In this document: positions 12,641 through 26,299 of the stretch, piece by piece
Layout of the letters: every line of letters starts with the position of its first letter
How positions within the stretch are numbered: the stretch's first letter is position 1
Assembly: GCA_015680685.1 (NCBI GenBank)
Contig: MNCI01025456.1
Location: forward strand, 11,980 to 75,979
DNA from: Gnetum montanum
Taxonomy: Eukaryota; Streptophyta; Gnetopsida; Gnetales; Gnetaceae
Length of the DNA: 64,000 nucleotides
Reading direction: 5' to 3'
Notes under the pieces: model-generated
What the model saw: the letters and a program-made list of their open reading frames with translations, nothing else
Told to the model about the DNA's origin: nothing
The model's database searches: none
Made by a program: the position numbers and the translations under genes

Positions 12641-12706
12641 GTAAGGTATGGAACATTAAGAATATATGAGAATACATTAATAATTATAAATCCTTAATGA
12701 TTGTAA
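12641..12706 (+). promoter_or_regulatory. Intron-like segment before ORF3 (B)
   Basis: GTAAGGTATGG...GATTGTAA is 66 nt long and directly precedes ATGGTCCC. The terminal AG of the relatives is AA here, consistent with decay. Confidence 0.5.
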
Positions 12707-15360
12707 ATGGTCCCAAAGAAAGGAGCACAAGGAGGACCCTCACAAGTTGCAAGTAAATGACCAAGAGGCTAAGTTAGAGGCCGAACAAGAGGATAAGAAC
12801 TAGAACATGTGGAGCAAGAACCCCAATCCTTCAACATTCATCAAGAAGCTCTTGCTACTAGATAGTTAGCCCAAGGAGAGACAGAGGAACCACAAGTACA
12901 AGGATAATGCCTCACATTGTTACAAGATTACCTCCAAGCTATCCAAGAGAAATCCATCTTCACCATAGTAATTGTGGAGATGAAATTTGGTCCATTTATG
13001 AAGTTTAGCCCAGAAGTAGTAAAGATGCAACTTAAAGCATCACTATTATGGCCCATCCTATCCAACAGTTGAGAATGGTACCTTGGGGAAAGTTACCAAT
13101 TCTAGCACAATATAGAAGATGGTACATTGGAGGAGCCTCAATCTCATTATCGATCAAGGTGATAGCTAAAGCTCTCAATATACCTAATAAAGGAGCAAAA
13201 CTAGCAAACTTGTCCACCAGATCATATGATGAAACCAAGAAGCTATGGCTAAAATGGACATATGTTTAAGAGGATAATGAATATAATGAATTAACTCTAG
13301 ATGAAAAAATCTATTTCAAGATTAGCACCTATCACTTGTTCCCAACAAAAGGACTAAATAGATTATCCACTTACGTGGCTAGAGGAAGTGTTATCCTAAT
13401 GGGAAAATAAAATATTAATCTCACACAACTCTATTCCATGGAGATTTAAAGGTGGTTTGAAGAAAAGAAGACAAGGAAGCTAATACTTCCATTCTCTTGC
13501 CTTATCAAGAAGCTGTGCAAATGAGCTAGAATCCTAGGGTATACCAATGACATTCCCAAAAGGGCTTAGAATGCTTCATATGTTGAACTGCTCCAACTAG
13601 CATCACCTAGGAAAGACCATGGTGAGGAACAAACTAGCACTATAAAAACCACACAAACTAAACAACAACAACAAGTAGGACCTAGTGGCCAACAATAATA
13701 GCAGCAATAATATGTCCCACCACCACCACCATAAGGTTATAGACCATCAATGAGTCATCTATAATAGATTGTAGAGGCTATCAGTTGGGAAACAGGAGAG
13801 GAAGATAACCTCTATAGAGTAATAGATAATTCCATACAACCCATAGTTTTTGCTAATCCTATGAGTGGACAGATCTCACTGCAGTTAGGAGGAGAGGCCC
13901 AATGATTACAATAGATCTCTAGAACTGCTACATCATTCTAGGTAATGCTGGAAACTAGAAAAACAATCCATAGTTATGGTAATGTAGCACTAAGATCTAG
14001 TGGGAGTAGTTGAAGTGAGCACTAATCACATCAAAGAGTCCTTCAATGTACCTATTGTGCGACTAGTAGACCTAACTAGAGCCAAAGATGCCCAAATGCT
14101 AGTTGGAACCTTAATGACTCCTGTTAACCATGAAAATGTGCTTGATCGACTGCTATAGACTATGCAAGTGATGATAACACTATTTGACATCCTAAGTGAT
14201 GTCACTATAACACAGTTAGAAATAAATGCCACCAAAGGTAAATTGGACATGGTAGAGACTAGGGAAGAGCATGTAGAGAATGAAATTTTGATATTACAGG
14301 AAAATCTTATAGCCCTGAGAGTCAAACATAGAGACCCAACTTAATTTTTTATGCCTAACTAGTTAGAATAATTTAGGAAAGGTAGATGAATTGCATGCTA
14401 AGGCACTCACCGTAGTTTAAGAAGAGAATAAAAAATTTGTTGAAAATAATATAAGGTTCACCACTATGGAAAAATAGAAAAACATCCTAGAGGAAAGCAT
14501 CCACTAGTTAAGAGAATAACTAGTAAAGATCAACCAAGACATGAGTTGCCTCACATAAGAAAATAGAATCCTCTTAATGGAGGAGGTACGTGCTATCCAT
14601 TAGAAGTCAGCTATTGAAATAAGTGCATGGAAAAATAAGGCAAAGAAACATGAAAGGCTTAAGGAACACTTCTGTGATTAGGTGGGCATGTACAAACAGA
14701 TTAAAAAAAATGAAATCTAAATTAAAAAGGCTAGAATCAATTCCATTTTAGCATAGAATCCTAATTGGCAATCCATCTTGGATAGTTATGTCCATGTCTG
14801 CCAAGTGGAAGTGAAGAATAAAAACCTATAAATAGATGACTTGAAAGAATACATGGGGTTAGCTAACTTTCATTACACTAACTAGGCCATGTTAACAACA
14901 AATAGGCCTAGAAGTGAGCTTGAACTACAAGTAACAACCATGTATGCATTGTACAAGACAGATTTTGGGGATTGTAAAGATGCTTTACAAAAACTCTAGG
15001 TAGCAAACTTTGAATGGGAAGCCGTAAAGGCTAGCTTCCAAGGATAGAAAGATGTAGCAATGAACTTGGCTAGAAGATTATCTTATTATCATGAATTATG
15101 TGAAAATGCTAGAGCATTTAAAGAGAAGAGGAGGTAGTTTACAACTTGGTACATCAAGGCCAATAAGATGTTTCCGTAGCTATCATGTGCATGGGATGTA
15201 CCTACTCCATCACACATTGGACAACAAGCATTGATGGTATATGATCCAAGGATGAAGGAAGAAAAACTTCTGGTGCTTCTAAACTAATACAAATTATAGA
15301 ATCATGATGACAAGGGGAAGTAACCGATGAATGAGCCACCACCACTAGGCACTACATAAG
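12707..15360 (+). pseudogene. Decayed long accessory ORF (ORF3) of B
   Basis: This is homologous along its length to the ORF3 of A (1252-3985). The start reads PKKGAQGGPSQ. A conserved segment around 13100-13270 shares GAKLAN and KKLWLKWTY with A. A proline-rich patch is encoded near 13720-13740, and heptad-like coiled-coil text extends from about 14170 to 15300 (14162-14344 remains open). Stops are mostly TAG, and frames shift several times. Intact size would be about 880 codons. The function is unknown; env-position location and coiled coils are all that can be said. Confidence 0.55.
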
Positions 15361-15550
15361 GCTACATCAAGCTTCACTAGATTTTTTTTTCTATTAAAGT
15401 TGTCATGTCATATCTTATGTTATTTTTGTACAACACCATTGTAACATTCAAGAGTCATGTATATGGTAGTCAATTATCATGTAAATATACCTCCCAATTT
15501 TGTAAGGAACTCTATCCTCATTTTCTAAACTCAAGGATGAGTTTTTAGTT

Positions 15551-15563
15551 AATCATGGGGGTA
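15551..15563 (+). other. Polypurine tract of B
   Basis: AATCATGGGGGTA abuts the 3' LTR start TGATAAATC. Confidence 0.7.
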
Positions 15564-16458
15564 TGATAAATCACATTTTGCAAGGCTATGATATCAAGCA
15601 TTTCATATCAAAGTTGTGATATCACATAGCCAATATTGGAGCCCATGATACAACATCGAATATCTAATATCATTCCACACATGCTTGCATATAAATACAA
15701 CACTTAGGTGCATAGTTAAACGATGAATTTTAGTCCATACTAGCATAACTCTTTCACTTTGTTTTCGTAAACTCAGACTCAGCAATTAGAAGCATGAATG
15801 CCCATAGTGTAGTGTGAACTAGTGAATGGCATCTTTATTCAAGCATTTTGTACTTGGGCATAAGTGTCATTGGAAATAAAGATCAAGCTATTTCTCACTA
15901 TTACAGCATTCTCCTAGATTTACTATTTAGACTTAAAATAATTTTCTTACTATTTTCTAGATTAATGATTTACTTTTCTAAAGAACTTTACTTTTACATG
16001 TTCATATTAAGTGGAATGAGTACAACTAATCTCTATCACTTAAGTGTAATTTCTTGGTAACCAAGTAGTTCTATCGTTTGGTACACCCAATAATGATACA
16101 CTTTGTAACCCAATGGTAGTTACATTAAGCCCAAGATGTGTACCAAAGATTAGTCATGGATACTCATCGCACTAGGCTAGAATAGATTCATTATTCATTT
16201 TACTTAGTTTAGAATTCAACTTTATATTCATTATGTTTATTAGGAGCCGAATGGGCCAAACAACATTAGTTATCATATACCTTACCTTCATTTAAACCAT
16301 GCTCATAAATTTCACTAGTTCATGTGGGAAGACAACAATCTTGAACTTTAACCAATTACTAGCATATTCACATTGCCTCATCCATGGATTACAATCTGGT
16401 TACATATGAAAATCTATGACTTCTATGGTTGGGTGTTGGATTACTTCACCACTCATCA
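15564..16458 (+). repeat. 3' LTR of B
   Basis: This 895-bp LTR runs TGATAAATCAC...CCACTCATCA. The U3 contains GATATC-type palindromes (15588-15675). TATAAATA is at 15690-15697 and AATAAAG at 15875-15881. The flanking bases TTCAT at 16459-16463 should be one half of the target duplication. Confidence 0.87.
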
Positions 16459-18930
16459 TTCATGAATAGATTTTTTAAATAACATGAAAAGTAACTTATT
16501 TACAAACCTAAATTTCAAATTACTAATATCCTAAATAGGTGTAAGCTTAGACAAGTAAAATTCTAACCTATTTATAGTGGTTATGCTCAAGGTCTAAATC
16601 AAGAGTCTAAAAATGAGGTTATAGGTTACAATGTTTCTAGGCTTAGTCACCCTAGGTTACACATTTGATTCTACTCGATATCAGTAAGTTATAAACTTCT
16701 ATAAATCTTGGGTGTACCTATGTTCACTTATTTCATATTCCAAGACCCCCTCCTAAATTAAGATTCTAACAGCATAATAAAATTTCATGAATTTATATAA
16801 GGGAAATATGAAAAAATTTAAAGTTTCTCCTAGGTTTTAAAGGTTTAAAATTTGTTAAACATTACATGCCAAATGCCTAACTCTTTAAGGTAATAGATCA
16901 CATAGCCATTTACCTTCCTTTAAAAAAAAAGGTGCACATCATCTTACCATAAATCATAGATTGAAAAATGGGGATTAAAAAATTATAAATAGGTTTTAAA
17001 AGTTGGATCATAAAAAATAAAATAAATAATTAGATTCAAATTTGCAAAATTGGTAAAAGAAAAAGATATGTCCAACAAAGTTGGGTGTACCTATGTAAAG
17101 TAGAAATTTTCATAGCAAATTTTAACCCTCTATAGTGATCCAATATTAACAACAAATACTATGTATTCCTTTACTATTAATAACTTTTTACCATGAAAAA
17201 TGTATTATAAAAAAATTATACACATATTATTTTTCATATCCTAGTAATTCTATTTTCCTATGACTCTACAAAAGTGAAACACTTCATTTGTAATGGTATG
17301 AGAATTTTTCCAACTTAAAGAAATTTTAACCAAGAAAATGTTGCAATAAGGGTTTGTTACTGTAGAATTTTTTTTTAGCATAAGATTTATTTTCACTATG
17401 AGAAGACTGAATCCATAAATAGTTTTTTTTCATACAATTCTATTCTTGCATGAAGACTATTATACACAAGAATTTACTATGCCATCCCTGCCACAAAAAG
17501 GTGTGGGTCAACACTATCTATAACAAACAAAGTTTGTTATTGCAATAAGTATTTTCAAAATTCCTTAATTAATAAGGTATCTGAATTTTTGTGAAGTCAT
17601 TGTTTTTAGTAAATAAACTATTGTAAAAACGTGTTGGTGTAAGGAAAACACCCTGAAAGCAAGGAAAATTGGAATGATAGACAACATAGAGAAAATGATA
17701 GCAAAGAAAATTAATGAGGTCATGTCATAAAGGAAAATGATTAACCATGAAACCAACTTAAATTTTTTATTTAATTTTTATGAATTTATAGAAATAACTA
17801 TAGTAATTTCAATTGTCAACATATCCTAAGTCTATATCTAAAGTTGATTTTATGATTTGATTTTCAACAAACATCCAATGTGGGTATGTCGGCAAATCGA
17901 TTCTACCTATATATGCTTAAATGTGGGCATTTCTAGGATAAACTCTTGAAAGTCATGCATGTTATAATAATGAATCCTCCTATTATTATTAAGTGATTAA
18001 TAACTATTTCTAAAAATTTATTTATTCTAATTTTTTAGTAGTTCCATAAGTCACAAAGAAAAAATAGAATGGTAAGTAGAGATTGAAATAGCAATGCATG
18101 AACTAATGTTCTATTATCCATATGTGTCTACATTTGTCATTTCATACTTCACAAATAATTAAAAATAAACATCACATATAAGAATAAATTTTATAAAAAA
18201 TTCTTTAAAAAATATCATAAAATAAAATCATAAAGATTAATGTTAAGGGCTCAAAATGCTAAGGTGTACTTCATCCAACAACATTAAGACTTGATAATAT
18301 GCATGTATTAAGAAATTATATTGCATCATTTTAAAGGATGTATACTAATAAATTAATTCAAAAATTTAAGGGAAAAACATGAATATAAACATACAAAAAC
18401 ATGTAAACTTGCACTTTATGTTTTCAAAGGACAATGCTAGAAGGAAAAGATATACAAAATATGAAAAAGCAACAGATGTAACAAAGGTGGAAAAATGGGA
18501 ACACTAGCATTGTAAAGAATAAAAAATGATAAGAAGAAATTGAAATAGTAATCACTATAATGACATTCCATTATTCATGTATGTTTGTATATCTAAGTCA
18601 TTCCATACTTTACAAAATATTAAAAACAACCACCACATACAATAAACCAAAAAAGAAAAGAAAAGAGTATAGAAATAAGCATAACCATAAATAGATTATA
18701 CTAGCAAAACCATAGCTATACTATATTTAACATAAGATTGATATAGCATAATTGTTACAAAGATAACCATTTAAATGAGCATTCAACTATTAGACATAAA
18801 TCTCATAGTTAGAAGTATAATAAAAAGGTAATTCTTAGTAAAACATTATATACAAGGCAATAAGCTAAAGGTAAGTAGGCAATTTAACCATTCATAAACT
18901 AACACGCCTACTTGGAATAGCCAAAAAATT
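16459..18930. other. AT-rich unassigned DNA
   Basis: I see no gene or recognisable element. A phrase TTGGGTGTACCTATGT occurs near 16710 and again near 17083. A longer imperfect direct repeat lies at 18050-18185 and 18510-18660. The DNA is interrupted on the left by B, and on the right it joins the truncated LTR of G. Confidence 0.5.
18050..18660. repeat. Imperfect direct repeat, two units about 456 bp apart
   Basis: Unit 1 (about 18050-18185) and unit 2 (about 18510-18660) share AAATAGNAAT..TNACATT..TCATTTCATACTTYACAAA and AAAAATAAACATCACATA-like text. This suggests an old tandem duplication inside an unassigned AT-rich region. Confidence 0.5.
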
Positions 18931-19238
18931 GTTTATTTCATTATGAAAAACAAGCTTGATCTTTATTGTTGTTTATGAATTATGTCTAGGAACAATCCAC
19001 TTAAATAAAGATTTCATACAACTATAATTCACCACACTCCAGGCATTCACAACTAACTCTAACTTTAAGAAAAAAAAACTATAAGCATTTTGCTAAGTGT
19101 TGGGAAAAAATTTGCTTTTAACATAATGGTGGGCTTGTATTTATAGGAATTACCATGGCCCATTACATTGTATCTACTACAACATATGTTGAGGTATGAT
19201 ATTGCATCTACGATATCGTAGAGCCTTGACATTTATCA
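18930..19238 (-). repeat. Truncated 3' LTR of G
   Basis: The minus-strand sequence begins TGATAAATG at 19238, contains CGATATCG palindromes, a TATA box (reverse of TATTTATA at 19138-19145) and an AATAAAGATCAAGC poly(A)-signal region near 18960. The U5 typical of the family is missing. Confidence 0.75.
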
Positions 19239-19439
19239 TACCCCCATGACTAATTGAAAACTCATTCTCAAGTTTAAATAAAATGAGGATTGAGTCCATT
19301 ACAAACTTGTGGGATTACATGAACTTCAAAATCATGCCACATATATACATGACTAACTCTACTATGAATGTTGCATCTTTGTTTCAGTGGTGTTACAAAA
19401 TTATCATGCACTGTATGATTGACACATAAAAAAAAAGCT

Positions 19440-22300
19440 TGATGTAGCTTCTTCATATTCTTGGTGGAAATGGATCCTCAATTGATATTTTCCCTTTATC
19501 ATTTGCCTTTTGAAATAGGTACTTATTGAACAATGCTTGTATTTTCTCTTCTTTAGTTCTAGGATCATCTACCATCCATGCTAATTTAGTGATGTTTGCC
19601 AGTGTTGACACTTCTTAGGAACATGAGAATTATGGAAAAATTTTGTTGGCCTTAACATACCATGCTACAAATTTTGTTCTTACTATGTCAATGGCTCTAG
19701 CTATCTTTTATAGTTCTTGATAATCTATCATTCTTCTAGCTAGATTTGCTGCAACATCTTTTTAGTCCTAGTAGATGGATTTAACTACTTGCAAATCAAA
19801 GTTTGCGATATGAAGATTCTACCATATATCTTTCCTATTTTAAAAATTTTTTTAGACATGGAATATACTATAGCTACTTGCTATTCTAATTCTATCCTTG
19901 GCCTGCCTATTGTTAACATGGCTAAGATAGCATAGCATAGATTTGATAATCCCATGTATTCTAACAATTCTTCTGTTTGTAGGTCTTTTCCCTTTAGCTC
20001 ATCTTTGTGGACAAGGGCGAGACTATATAGGATGAGTTACCAATTAGGTGTTTTGTGTGATGGAACTAATTTTAATCTTAGTCATCTAGATCTCTTTCTC
20101 ATTGATTTGCTTGTACATGCCCACTTGATCTCTGAAATGTTCTTTGTGCCTCTTGTGTGTCTTAGCCTCATTTTTTCATACATTGAATTTTTTGTTACTA
20201 TGTGTACCTCTTCTATTGATAGAATTTTTTTCTCATAGACCAATTTTCTTATGTCAAGATTGACTCTAGAAAGTTCCTCTCTCAATTGATGGATGGTTTC
20301 TTCAAGTCTATTCTTCTACTTTTCAATGCCTATCAATCTTAAATTATAGCAATTCTTTTATTTTCTTCCTCCAATGTAGTTATAGCCTTATCATGGACAT
20401 ATGTTTGAGCATCTGCTACTGAAGCATTCTATACTACCTTTTCTTTCTCCATCTTCTTTGGTTGGACATTAGTTGATTTACTTGCTCAATTTTAAATTGT
20501 GTGAGCTAGTTTGATGTAACATGTTATTGAAGATCTTATCTCTTGGCTCTCAATGCAACTGGTTTTTCCAATAGTCTTTGCACTTCACTCTCTACATGTT
20601 GCATTCTTGTTTCTACCATGATTATCTTGCCTTTGGTGGATATTAATTCTGACTATACTACAGTGATATCATTAGGGATATTACAAAGATTTTGCATGAC
20701 CTGTACTATCTATAGTAGTCTCTCTAAGATGTCTTCATGTTTAGTAGGGAACATTATTTCTTGTCCTAATGTTATGGAAAACGTTTATACATCTTTAGCT
20801 TAAATAATGTCTACTAATGGCACAATAGGAACATTGAATGATTCCTTAATATGATCTTTTATGGATTTTGGTACTCTGATTACATCTTGGTCTTACATCA
20901 CCACTACAATGGTCCCTTCTCTAGTTTCCAAGATCACCTGGAATGATGTAGCATTCCCTAAAATTTGTTGTACCCAATCATCATTTTCTCTTACCTACAA
21001 AGATATTTACTCACTAGCAAGTCCTATGGATACTACAGGTTTGCTTGGATTATCCCTTACTCTATTCATACTTGAGACTTTCTTATTGTCCCAATTGATT
21101 ATTTTTGCTATCTATTAAGGTGGCCCATGAAAGGTCTCTAGTCTTGTTGTGTTGGTAAAGCACTTTGTCCTACTCATTCTACAATTGGGGTTGATCCATT
21201 GGGTCTTTCTTATTTTATGCCTATGACTGGAATGTTTACAACTAGTGTTAACCCTACTGTAGCCTCAGTGCCTGTTGGTTTCTCCACTTATCTTTCTTGG
21301 GTGCCACTAGTTTGAGATTTATGCATATGAATAATTTTGAGCTTTTTGGAGAACATCATTGGTATAGCCAAAAATTCCAAGTTAACTGCACAACTTTTTG
21401 ATAAGACAAGGGAATGAAAGAATGGATTTCCATATTTTCTTCTTTTCAACCCTCCTCTAGATTTTAAAAAATAACAAATGGGCTATGTTAGCTTAGAATT
21501 TCTCCATTAAGATACCACTTCCTCTAGCAGCATAGGTGGAAATTCTATTAAGTCTTTTGGTTGGGAAGATATGATATGTCCCAATCTTGAAGTAAATTTT
21601 CTCTGTATTAGATAATCTACTATATCCTTTCTTTGTAGTTCTATATGCCCTCTATAATCATAAATTTCATGCGTCTATGTTAGAACTTATGGAGATCAAA
21701 GTAATGTTGGTCCTGACATTTGGTATATTTAGTAACCTTGTGATTGCTTATACTAAATATGATACTGTTACTCCCTTAATCTTTAATGTGGCATCATCTT
21801 GTTTATTTTGCTAGAATTGATGGACTTCCCCCAAATATCATGCATCATTGATTAGGATGGTTGGCCAGAGTTGTTTGCGAACTTCCATAGGTGTATACTC
21901 CATGAGTGGTCCAAAGTTAAGTTTCACTATGATGATGGATATAATAGACTTTTCAAGGATGGCCTATAAACACTCCTTAAAAAGTGTGAGATGTTGCCCT
22001 TGTTCTAGAGTTCTAGTGCATTAACTTTTGCCTACATAGATTTCCTTGTTGCAAGTGTAGGTTAATAGATTAAGTATGAATACATCTCTCACTCTACATA
22101 AGGAGTTTGATCTATGCCTCATCTACTTTCTCTTCTTTTGGGGTTCTTTTCCTATGGTTGTGACAATCCCTTACCTTCAAATATTCTTTTTAGTGGCATC
22201 TGTAATTGTAAGAAAGTTCATGACTATTCAAAAGTTTTAGAAAAATTCCTAATTATTTCTAAATATTCATTTTTTTTGGGTTTTGATCAAAAGTATTAGA
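19440..22300 (-). pseudogene. Decayed accessory ORF (ORF3) of G
   Basis: On the minus strand this occupies the same place as the ORF3 of A and B: between a PPT-like motif and the PPT. Charged coiled-coil-like text is seen around 20080-20290 in that orientation (KLVYEKKILSIEEVHIVTKN). Stops and frameshifts are frequent. Boundaries are approximate. Confidence 0.45.
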
Positions 22301-23110
22301 TACAATTAATTTCTTTTTTATTTGGATTGCAAAGGTTTGAAAATATGTCAAATTAGAAAAAGCCCTTAGTTAGAAAAACCCTTAATTAAATAATTAAATA
22401 ATTAAACAATCTACTCAAAATAGCTTGATAATTTATCACTATCTTCAATTTATTATTTAAATTGTATTTGAATGATCAATTGAAAAGGAACATGAAGGTT
22501 ATTAGCTTATGTTAGATCAAAATGTTATTATCTCTAGTTTTTACCCTTAATTGATCTTCCAGGTGTTAGAAAATTTTTGCATAATTCCTAAAAACTACAT
22601 GTAATACTCCCCCATGCCCTTGACTTAGATGATCACTTTATGAGTAAGAGGAATAAATACTTTCTCAAATTGAGTATGTAGTGAGGAAGATATGGAGCTC
22701 TAAAAGTTATCCGATAGAAAAACAACATGAACTCCCCTTATGTGAAATGATGAAAACGAAAAATGTTTACAAAATTTAATGGAAAAAATTAATGGAATGG
22801 GTAGTGTGGAGGGTGTATGGACGATCCAAAGGGTTATTGATCATGAATGATGCTTAGAATCTTGAGAATTTGAGGTTAAAAGTATGTTAAGGAAGTCTAG
22901 GCAAGGTAAGTTAATTAAGGTTTAGGATATGATTTGATTAGAATTGCTGAATTTATAAGTGAGTATGAATATTTAGGGAAATAATGATGTTTACTAAAGT
23001 ATCCAAGAGGTATAAGATGATGTTGAATAGGTCATTGCATATGAAACACAAGAGTTATATAAGGGGGTTATTGCAAAGGAGGCTTGTGCCCTTAATACCC
23101 TTGTATAACC

Positions 23111-23929
23111 ATGCCTGCAAGTGTTCGTGGGCACCTAAGGAGTGTTCATGGACAAGATTTAATGTATGACTTAATTTCTATGAATTACACTGAAATGGGT
23201 TGTTATTTTAGATTAGAAGCCTATGGTGACATGCTTATGAATAACAAAATAGTTTTTAGTACTACTTTAGCACAAAATGAGGTGTTGAATAAAGATTTAA
23301 CAAATACCTATCAAGAAAAGAAGAAATATGCTAAAGCTTTTACAAAATTTATAGGACATCTTGAGGGCGTACCAAAGTTTATAAAGAAGCAATCACAAGA
23401 ATTAGCTACTCAAAAAAAAGTAAGAAATACCATGGGTTCTAGTACATTGATTGACATTGTAAGAAAAGTAGAGGAATTAATAGTGAGAAATATGGAGTTA
23501 GAGGGTAATAAAATCATAATGTAAAATAAGACCTATGAACTCCAAGAATAAGTTGACTCCCTATAGAATTATGTAAAAATTCTCACAGAATAGAAAAATA
23601 AGTTGTTATAAACTTTTGATCAAGAATGAAAGACATTAGATGCCACAATGAGAGATCTATAGGAACATTTTATGAATGAAAATTTTATAGCTCACTACGA
23701 GAAATTATTATAATCTACCTTAGGCAAGGACTATGAGCTTCAACTTATTACCATTGTGATGCCACCATCACTTATGGCACCTTATAATGAAGTTCAAATT
23801 GAGATTTAGAAAATGTCTTCTAGTCAAGAGGTGAAGGAATCAACTAAAGATGTTCTGCCATCATCTTTTGAAACTTCGCAATTCCTAAAATTCCACAATG
23901 AAGGATTCTATTCCAAAATTGAAGCTTGA
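23111..23929 (+). pseudogene. Decayed coiled-coil ORF, unbroken frame with nine C-to-T-type stops
   Basis: One reading frame runs from an ATG at 23111 (or the ATG at 23162, since the first ~15 codons overlap inverted G sequence) to a TGA at 23927-23929, 272 codons. It is open to 23521; after that it is interrupted by TAA, TAA, TAG, TAG, TAA, TGA, TAG, TAA and TAG. Every one is a single C-to-T step from CAA, CAG or CGA, and no frameshift is needed. The protein is Lys/Glu/Gln-rich and heptad-like (KKYAKAFTKF, VRKVEELIVRN), ending in a Ser/Pro-rich acidic stretch. I do not recognise the family; it may be another retroelement accessory protein or a host pseudogene. Confidence 0.55.
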
Positions 23930-25200
23930 ATCATCATCAAACTTTTTTGATAATTTGATAAAAGTATATATAAACTTATTTATTGATTTGATGGTTCAAG
24001 TTATTAAATTTTCTTATCTGTATTTACTTATAAGCTCTTGTGTTAAATAGTGAAGTTATTTAACTTGTAATTTACCATGATAGACATGTATCTCTTTTCT
24101 GTGGTGTGATATTTGGTTATGTTATAATATATTTTGAAGAAGATAATTACCCTTGATATCTCTAGTAATTTTCATTGCATTTTAAAAACTATTTAAAAAT
24201 GACCAAGATAATTTATAGCATTAGTTTAGAAAAGAAAAGTTCATTACCATGATCTTGTACTTATAGTAATATTACCTTTACTAATTAGATATATAACTGG
24301 TAGTTTTTGTGGTCATATGATACTCATAATTAAATGCATTTTCTTAAAGGAAATTCCACTTAGAGCACTCCTCTGCAATTGTTGATTATGCTTATAAACC
24401 TCCAATTTATGTAATATTGTGGAGACTATTTATGAAGTGAAGTATTTACTTATCACTCATTTTATGATTGTTATGGATTTGGTTTTAGATAGTAAAGCAA
24501 CATTGTAATTTTCCATATAAAACTTGAGGATTGGTATTAAAGATTTGATGTATTTCATCAAGATCAACATGTCATACAAAGTTTATATTATTAAAACCAT
24601 GAATATTTGTAGTACATTTTCACAATGTTAGTTCTTTTTAGTTAAAGTTTGTTATAAGTAATTCAATTATTTACATCTTTTTGTTAGTGTTAACTACTCA
24701 TTCTATTTGTTTATGCTATCAACATGATCATTTCCATTAACCTATATAAGTGTTGATTATGGTTCTTTCTAGTGTAGAATGTGTGAAACATAATAACAAA
24801 GATCCATAATTTAATATTATGTTTCTATGTTAATCATCGCTTATGTTTAAGATGTATATATTATGAGTAACACCATGAACACTATAATATTCATGATGTG
24901 CTTCAACCTATATGTTCTTTAATTTATGTTTTAATAGATATCAAAATATTTCTAGTTTCTTAGATATTGTGATCTAAATATCAAGAACCTTAATAAAAAA
25001 TATTGTTCATGATCACACAAATCCTCAAGAACTACTTTAGGGAATTTTTCTTACCTTAAGATATGCAAGCTATGAGTGCATGTAATAAATTGGCACAAGG
25101 CTTTTGCTTCTAAAGGTAATAAATCTTATTCACATAATAACACTGAGTAAGTTGTTTAGGTCTTATCATTTAATTCATTTAGAAGAAAAGCTTTTTGCAC
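23930..25200. other. AT-rich spacer, no gene seen
   Basis: No ORF, LTR end, tRNA or RNA gene is recognisable. The right part may be the 3' untranslated end of the minus-strand LINE that starts at about 25200. Confidence 0.4.
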
Positions 25201-26170
25201 TATTTCAACATCTTTCCAAAGTTTAGTACTAAGTCTAGTTTCGAAAAAACACATCTATAAAAAATAGTATGATAGATGATAGTCTAGAAAACTTGTTTTC
25301 TAAACTTTTAAGCCTAGATTCCTAAATACTTATTTTTAAAAGCACACAAAGCCTTGAAGCCACCAACTATTTTTTTCTTTGATGTGCTCTCCATACATGT
25401 AATTTTTCATATAAATGAGATCCAACTATTTAAAAGGATATACTATTTGTATATTAGTACTTTCAAAATATAAGTTACAATAAGTATTTTTTGTATCCTA
25501 GATTATCAATTTGGTTTTATCTACATTCACTTGAAGACTAGATGACTGATAATCATTTTCTAAAATTTGCAATGCATTTTGCATACCTTCTACCATAGTG
25601 GAAATCAAGGCAGTATCATCTACATATAAAAGAAGGTTCACTTCTTGGAATACAATTTTGATAGCATTACTATCATGCCTATTGCACAACCATTCCTACA
25701 TTCCATCTATAAAGATACTAAATAGAGTTGGAAAAGGTATAAAACCTTACTTAACTTTAATATAACTCACTTCCTCATACAATCTTTGAGTTCCCACAAT
25801 CAAATTGAAAGGGAGGCCAATTTTATGCAAGTGTAGCCATAGTTTTGTATGAACCACTAAATCATATTCTTTTGCAAATTTAATAAAATAAACAAATTCC
25901 TTTTTATTAGGCATTTTTAAAAACTTCATGTAGTGTCTTAGAGTAACTAAATGATCAATAGTGGAATTATTTTATCTGAAACCTACTTGATAAATGCTTC
26001 ATGATGGAAACATTGCCAAAACTACCTAGGCTTCTTATTAATGGTGTAGCAAAATACTCATGCTACTACATGATAAATTTTCTTCTCTTCTATCTAATAA
26101 AGCATTTATATGCCTTAACTAAAATTTCTTTGTGACTCTTCTCTATGTTCTTAATATTTTGTCTAGCCTA
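25200..26170 (-). pseudogene. Non-LTR (LINE) reverse transcriptase fragment
   Basis: On the minus strand, 26050-25750 encodes text typical of plant LINE RT (STIDHL.., a KLWLHLHKIGLPFNLIVG segment, QRLYEEVSY). 25689-25498 encodes the catalytic box LLLYVDDTALIS followed by LQVNVDKTKLII. Stops and frameshifts are present. Downstream text to about 25200 resembles the region after the RT fingers/thumb. It overlaps in content with the separate RT piece at 28080-28915 (both contain a QVGF-like segment), so these may be two different LINE copies. Confidence 0.7.
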
Positions 26171-26299
26171 CACGTAACTCCTCCAACCCACCCTACACCC
26201 CTTCCCTCTCGAGTCCCCAAGCACGGTTAATTAAGTCATCTTAAAAGAAACACTTGAGATGAAACATCAACACTTCCCTTACCCTCTATATGCTACTTT

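Larger units (their letters stand above)
5047..16458 (+). mobile_element. Element B: non-autonomous gag-protease LTR retrotransposon
   Basis: B has a 5' LTR remnant (5047-5747), a degenerate tRNA-Asp primer site, a gag-protease polyprotein remnant interrupted by a 1.25-kb insertion, the conserved 3' noncoding region, a long accessory ORF and a 3' LTR (15564-16458). After the protease the sequence passes straight to the polyprotein tail at 10460-10541; no RT, RNase H or integrase motif is present in any frame. The start of the 5' LTR was displaced by A and lies outside the window. The 3' flank is TTCAT, so the same five bases are expected before the missing start. Confidence 0.85.
18930..23155 (-). 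mobile_element. Element G: 3' half of an Athila-like LTR element, minus strand
   Basis: Read on the minus strand, this has the conserved noncoding block (23113-23060, tolerating changes), a second PPT-like motif (22628-22615), a long decayed accessory ORF (about 22300-19440), a PPT (19252-19239) and the start of a 3' LTR at 19238. The LTR is cut off near 18930 and joins unrelated AT-rich DNA; gag and pol are absent. The right end near 23150 joins a plus-strand decayed ORF. This is an old, doubly truncated copy. Confidence 0.7.
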
